A DNA stretch of 8,519 bases, from assembly GCA_945788545.1 (NCBI GenBank), contig CALZMK010000045.1:1-8519 (forward strand), in the 5' to 3' direction. The stretch is from an uncultured Prevotella sp. (lineage in GTDB: Bacteria > Bacteroidota > Bacteroidia > Bacteroidales > Bacteroidaceae). Within the stretch, counting starts at the first letter, position 1; the number at the start of each line of letters is the position of its first letter. A program made the translations under genes and the position numbers. This document shows positions 6,329 through 8,519 of the stretch, piece after piece. The notes beneath the pieces are model-generated. The model was given only the letters and a program-made list of their open reading frames with translations. It was not told the origin of the DNA and ran no database searches.

Positions 6329-7279
6329 TTAGAAAGTGTCATCATTATTGTCGGGTTGCTCTGCAGGGTCGATTGTTACACCAGCCGACATATCGGGTGC
6401 AGGTGCAAAGTGCTGTTCCTGCTGTTCGGGTTGAGGCTCCGCACCGACACCGCCGTATGGGTCGAACTCTGTCTGCTGTTGTTCGATGGTGTCGCTTTCC
6501 AGACATGATCCACGACCGATATTCAGTTTCGGGTATGTTTTGAACGCGTGCTTTACGCACTTTGCCATCAGGAAGCCTGTGTCTATCTGTCCGTCCTTGT
6601 TGTAGAGCTCATTGGGCTTGGTTACATATTGGCGTGTCTTGGTGTCAAAATAGGTGTTCTGCTTGTCGGAATAGCCTTTAAGTCGCATCCAATCCTGCTC
6701 TGTCATTACAGAGTAGTCGATTGAGCCATCGGCACGAGTGATCTTCAGGAAGCACGCAATAATCTTGTTGGACTTACGCGGGAATGCAGACATATAGTTC
6801 ACAACCTTCTGTCCGTTCTGCTCACCGTACTGGAACGTGTCGCCCTCGTACACAATTACAGGATTGTCTGCGTGGCGTATTTGTCCGGCATTCTTGCGGA
6901 GAGCCAATTCGCCATATCCCGATATGGTAAGATTGCAGACTTTTTCCCATATGTCGCCTCCCTGTGCGTTTGTGCCAATCTTGACAGATCGAGGTATGAG
7001 GTAACAGAGAGCCTGTGAGCCGGGAGCAAGTGTAAGCCCCTTAACGGCAAGGTCAATAAAGGCGTAAAAGATTGATGTACCAGAGCATTCTCGTAGGTTG
7101 GATTTATCTCTCAACTGTTGATTGAAATAGATTGCCTCTCGTTCGTACACCTGTTCTCCGCCCTCTTTCCAGATGGAGTTATACACGCTGATAAACTGAC
7201 TACGCACTCGTTCGTTGCGTATCACATCGGTTGCTTTTGTCTGTTGCAACTCTTTAGCTAATGTTAGTGCATTGCTCAT
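6329..7279 (-). CDS. recT: RecT-family single-strand annealing recombinase
   Basis: This 316-aa protein is a RecT-family annealase that coats single-stranded DNA and pairs complementary strands. Diagnostic segments are the early LAVKGLTLAP (about 77-86), ALCYLIPR (about 90-97), NLTISGYGELALR (about 116-128) and the ITRADGSIDY-EQDWMRLKGYS stretch. MAKCVKHAFKTYPKL then matches the family's K-x-x-x-R-x-x-x-x-x-P region. The last 45 or so residues are a Gln/Pro/Glu-rich disordered tail ending DNNDDTF. I chose the ATG at 7279 because MSNALTLAKELQ is a normal RecT start; the frame continues open to an ATG at 7345, but that would translate through the T arm of the tRNA-like element. It is first in the recombination block, 11 nt before the coiled-coil gene. 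Confidence 0.92.
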   Translation of the reverse strand: MSNALTLAKELQQTKATDVIRNERVRSQFISVYNSIWKEGGEQVYEREAIYFNQQLRDKSNLRECSGTSIFYAFIDLAVKGLTLAPGSQALCYLIPRSVKIGTNAQGGDIWEKVCNLTISGYGELALRKNAGQIRHADNPVIVYEGDTFQYGEQNGQKVVNYMSAFPRKSNKIIACFLKITRADGSIDYSVMTEQDWMRLKGYSDKQNTYFDTKTRQYVTKPNELYNKDGQIDTGFLMAKCVKHAFKTYPKLNIGRGSCLESDTIEQQQTEFDPYGGVGAEPQPEQQEQHFAPAPDMSAGVTIDPAEQPDNNDDTF

Positions 7280-7318
7280 AATGTTGATATTAAAGTTATT
7301 AAATACAGTTGTCTTTTG

Positions 7319-7395
7319 TGGCTGCAAGCGGACTCGAACCGCCAACCCTCCATTATGGCATACGACCCCGGAGTGTAGTTCCCATTAATGCAGCC
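7319..7395 (-). tRNA. tRNA-like element with unresolved anticodon arm
   Basis: Read on the minus strand, 7395-7389 is GGCTGCA and 7326-7320 is TGCAGCC, a perfect seven-pair acceptor stem, with A at 7319 as discriminator; no CCA is encoded. Just inside lies a textbook T arm, GGCGG-TTCGAGT-CCGCT, with five pairs (one G-T). The rest does not fold as a tRNA: there is no normal D arm, and I checked every 7-nt loop between the arms without finding a five-pair anticodon stem. The best alternatives are CTCC/GGAG closing an 18-nt loop and a three-pair GGA/TCC hairpin. It lies between the helix-turn-helix gene (stop at 7403) and recT. It may be a decayed tRNA, a tRNA with an inserted or rearranged middle, or a tRNA mimic. 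The amino acid cannot be assigned. Confidence 0.5.
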
Positions 7396-7402
7396 TTGTG
7401 CG

Positions 7403-7672
7403 TTATTTGAAATAGTCCTGTTGTACGCTCTGTAATGCTCTCAATTCTGCCGTGCGATACTCGACTTTGCCCGGACGCTTGCAGGGCTGTATCTTGCCCT
7501 GTCTGCGCCACCTCTCCACATTACCCCGTCCGAACATTGCGTATGCCTGTCGTTGGCTTACGGTCTCTGGGTCATTACGCTGCCGGGAGAGCTGTCGTGC
7601 GACCTCAATAGCCAGATCGTGGATAAAGGTGTCGTATGTAACGCTCTTGTCTGAAAAATCGAGTGTGAGCAT
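7403..7672 (-). CDS. Helix-turn-helix (MerR/excisionase-like) DNA-binding protein
   Basis: This 89-aa protein has an N-terminal helix (about residues 12-32, DTFIHDLAIEVARQLSRQR). It is followed by a helix-turn-helix of the MerR/excisionase style: SQRQAYAMFG (39-48), then GNVERWRRQGKI (50-61) as the probable recognition helix, and PGKVEYRTAEL (67-77) as the wing. Bacteroides-group mobile elements carry many similar small proteins. It may regulate the phage early genes or help excision, but no integrase is in view. It starts 11 nt after the upstream 69-aa gene, with no Shine-Dalgarno sequence, and ends 7 nt before the tRNA-like element. Confidence 0.78.
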   Translation of the reverse strand: MLTLDFSDKSVTYDTFIHDLAIEVARQLSRQRNDPETVSQRQAYAMFGRGNVERWRRQGKIQPCKRPGKVEYRTAELRALQSVQQDYFK

Positions 7673-7683
7673 AGTGGGAGAGA

Positions 7684-7893
7684 TTATAGTGTGAACTCTT
7701 TTCGGTAAGCCTCATCATTTTGTATAAACCATACCATCGCCTGTAAGACGCTGTGCTTTGAGCCTGCTATGGCAATGCTACATACACCGTGTTTCTTCTG
7801 CTCATCAGTAGCAAGGAAGATGTAACCTGTATGCTTCGCTTCGGGCCTGAAAGGCTTGATTTGAGATTTGAGTTTCTTGAAATTGATTGCCAT
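7684..7893 (-). CDS. Hypothetical protein (69 aa)
   Basis: The protein has a basic start (MAINFKKLKSQIKPFRPEA), a beta-strand with TGYIFLATD (22-30), a second hydrophobic strand VCSIAIAG (37-44), then a helix HSVLQAMVWFIQNDEAYRKEF (47-67). This beta-beta-alpha outline suggests a small compact fold, but I recognise no family and see no catalytic or metal-binding set. It begins 4 nt after the stop of the 47-aa cysteine protein and is followed 11 nt later by the helix-turn-helix gene, all in one direction. It is probably translated with them. Confidence 0.72.
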   Translation of the reverse strand: MAINFKKLKSQIKPFRPEAKHTGYIFLATDEQKKHGVCSIAIAGSKHSVLQAMVWFIQNDEAYRKEFTL

Positions 7894-7897
7894 AGGA

Positions 7898-8041
7898 TTA
7901 CTTTTTATTGGTTTGACTTTGACAGGCAGGTGCCCTGTAGTACTCTACATTTCGTTTGAGCAAGGTGCAGTATCGACCGTTCAACCCGTTGTGAGCATTC
8001 TTACATTTGCCGCAAATAGAATTTGTGTGTGATGCCGCCAT
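7898..8041 (-). CDS. 47-aa four-cysteine (zinc-ribbon-like) small protein
   Basis: This gene is short and was found by translating the gap by eye. ATG at 8041 reads MAASHTNSICGKCKNAHNG and continues for 47 codons to TAA at 7898-7900. Cysteines are at 10, 13, 25 and 40: a C-X2-C knuckle plus two later cysteines, consistent with one zinc site. The context is strong support: its ATG overlaps the stop of the membrane-protein gene (TAATG), and its stop lies 4 nt before the next start, so it fills the gap exactly. Small cysteine proteins with a similar GRYC...VEY...C ending occur, as I recall, in Bacteroides-group phages. The role is unknown; nucleic-acid or protein binding is the usual guess. Confidence 0.75.
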   Translation of the reverse strand: MAASHTNSICGKCKNAHNGLNGRYCTLLKRNVEYYRAPACQSQTNKK

Positions 8042-8247
8042 TACTTCTCTACCTCTTTAATCTCATAAAATCCGATGTAGGCCATTATAAGATTTATGGC
8101 AACCATGATTATCTGATAGGTATAACCCCTTAATACTGCTATCAGAGACAACACAGATAGTATTAATGCTACTATTAGTTGAGACGTGTAGATCACTTTG
8201 CTAAAATTGTCCATATAATTGTGTTTATTTAATTTCTCTTTATTCAT
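8041..8247 (-). CDS. Small two-pass membrane protein
   Basis: From the ATG at 8247 this is a 68-aa protein, MNKEKLNKHNYMDNFSKVIY and onward. Two hydrophobic segments follow: SQLIVALILSVLSLIAVL (about 22-39), and IIMVAINLIMAYIGFY (about 45-60) before a charged EIKEVEK tail. It would sit in the inner membrane as a helical hairpin. The frame also has a GTG at 8265, but the charged MNKEK start is more convincing. The gene is visibly richer in A and T than its neighbours, and has rarer-looking codons, which suggests a separate origin. Its stop overlaps the next gene's start. A role in membrane-based superinfection exclusion is possible but purely contextual. Confidence 0.75.
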   Translation of the reverse strand: MNKEKLNKHNYMDNFSKVIYTSQLIVALILSVLSLIAVLRGYTYQIIMVAINLIMAYIGFYEIKEVEK

Positions 8248-8282
8248 TTCAATCCACACCCCCACATGGGAATGACATATAA

Positions 8283-8474
8283 TTATCGGGTCCTGGTTAC
8301 TGATACTGTGCGCGTCTCTCTGTCAGACATTGTCACAAAACTCTTATCCCACTCAAGGCTATATGCCGAACATGCGGACCTGATTGAGGTCACCTTGTCA
8401 AGAGGAAATGTGATTACATCTCCAACACTCATTTTACGCAACTGCATGCGCACTGACAATTGATTTTTGCTCAT
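8283..8474 (-). CDS. Basic 63-aa phage protein, first gene of the visible operon
   Basis: The protein starts MSKNQLSVRMQLRKMSVGDV. MSVGDVITFP (15-24) is followed by a helix with SIRSACSAYSLEWDKSF (30-46) and a C-terminal strand RTVSVTRTR. This matches a small protein type I recognise from Bacteroides-group phages and mobile elements: a VGxxxxFP strand, an Arg-containing helix, then a VxVxRxR ending. It looks like a small nucleic-acid-binding fold, but the function is not known to me. AAAAGAG lies 3 nt before the ATG at 8474. A plus-strand frame over the same bases (8266-8463) reads as an unconvincing protein and is the shadow. The gene follows the AT-rich leader. Confidence 0.75.
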   Translation of the reverse strand: MSKNQLSVRMQLRKMSVGDVITFPLDKVTSIRSACSAYSLEWDKSFVTMSDRETRTVSVTRTR

Positions 8475-8519
8475 ACTCTTTTAATATTTGTTGTTTTTTA
8501 TTAACTTTACTCTGCAAAG
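8475..8519. promoter_or_regulatory. AT-rich leader, possible early promoter region
   Basis: The 45 bases at the right edge are strongly AT-rich and carry no coding signal on the minus strand. This is the first non-coding stretch upstream of the whole leftward gene series, so the early promoter may lie here or just beyond the edge. I find no full Bacteroidota promoter (TTTG about 19-21 bases before TAnnTTTG) on the minus strand. On the plus strand TTTG at 8487-8490 and a weak TACTCTGC at 8508-8515 are too close to be convincing. Confidence 0.3.

Noticed and set aside
7280..7345. N-terminal extension of RecT by 22 residues
   Set aside because: It would be translated from the T arm of the tRNA-like element; MSNALTLAKEL at 7279 is a normal RecT start.
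7319..7395. A normal tRNA gene with a definable anticodon
   Set aside because: No five-pair anticodon stem with a seven-base loop and no D arm could be folded between the acceptor and T stems, so no amino acid is assigned.
8261..8270. CCCACATGGG inverted repeat as a terminator or operator
   Set aside because: Only four pairs around a two-base loop with no T run; too weak to call.
8266..8463. Plus-strand 65-aa frame over the right-hand small gene
   Set aside because: The antisense minus-strand protein has a recognisable VGxxxxFP and VxVxRxR layout and fits the operon; the plus-strand reading has no recognisable pattern and no leader.
1..8519. CRISPR arrays, insertion sequences or long direct repeats
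   Set aside because: No regularly spaced repeats, transposase or terminal inverted repeats were seen.

Overview
This window looks like the early, replication and recombination region of a temperate bacteriophage or prophage of a Bacteroidota (Bacteroidales-type) host. The assignment rests on gene content: a Lin1244/Lin1753-type replication initiator next to a DnaC-like helicase loader, VRR-NUC nuclease, HU-like protein, SNF2 helicase, DUF1367 protein, RecE-like nuclease and RecT. It is supported by the near absence of strong Shine-Dalgarno sequences and by several small proteins of a style I associate with Bacteroides-group phages. Host genus cannot be fixed from the sequence. No integrase, repressor, structural or lysis gene lies in the window.

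Every supported gene is on the minus strand, so transcription runs from the right end (8519) to the left end (1). In that order: an AT-rich leader at the right edge (8475-8519); five small genes (8474 to 7403) encoding a basic 63-aa protein, a two-pass membrane protein, a 47-aa four-cysteine protein found by reading the gap by hand, an unassigned 69-aa protein and a helix-turn-helix protein; a 77-nt tRNA-like element (7319-7395) with perfect acceptor and T arms but no normal anticodon arm; the recombination block, with RecT (7279-6329), a coiled-coil protein (6317-5121) and a RecE-like PD-(D/E)XK nuclease (5118-4450); a DUF1367 protein and a 65-aa protein; the SNF2 helicase (3820-2384), a 60-aa protein, an HU-like protein and a VRR-NUC nuclease; and the initiator and helicase loader (1499-62). 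A small cysteine-containing gene runs off the left edge.

Most genes abut or overlap: TAATG or TGATG stop/start overlaps at 8041, 2384 and 1937, and the same TAATCATG junction at 5118 and 4447. I see no convincing terminator. The simplest reading is one long, translationally coupled early operon. RecT and the RecE-like nuclease would do single-strand annealing recombination, the initiator and loader would place the host replicative helicase on phage DNA, and SNF2, HU and VRR-NUC form a DNA remodelling and junction-processing set. The least explained element is the tRNA-like structure just upstream of recT.
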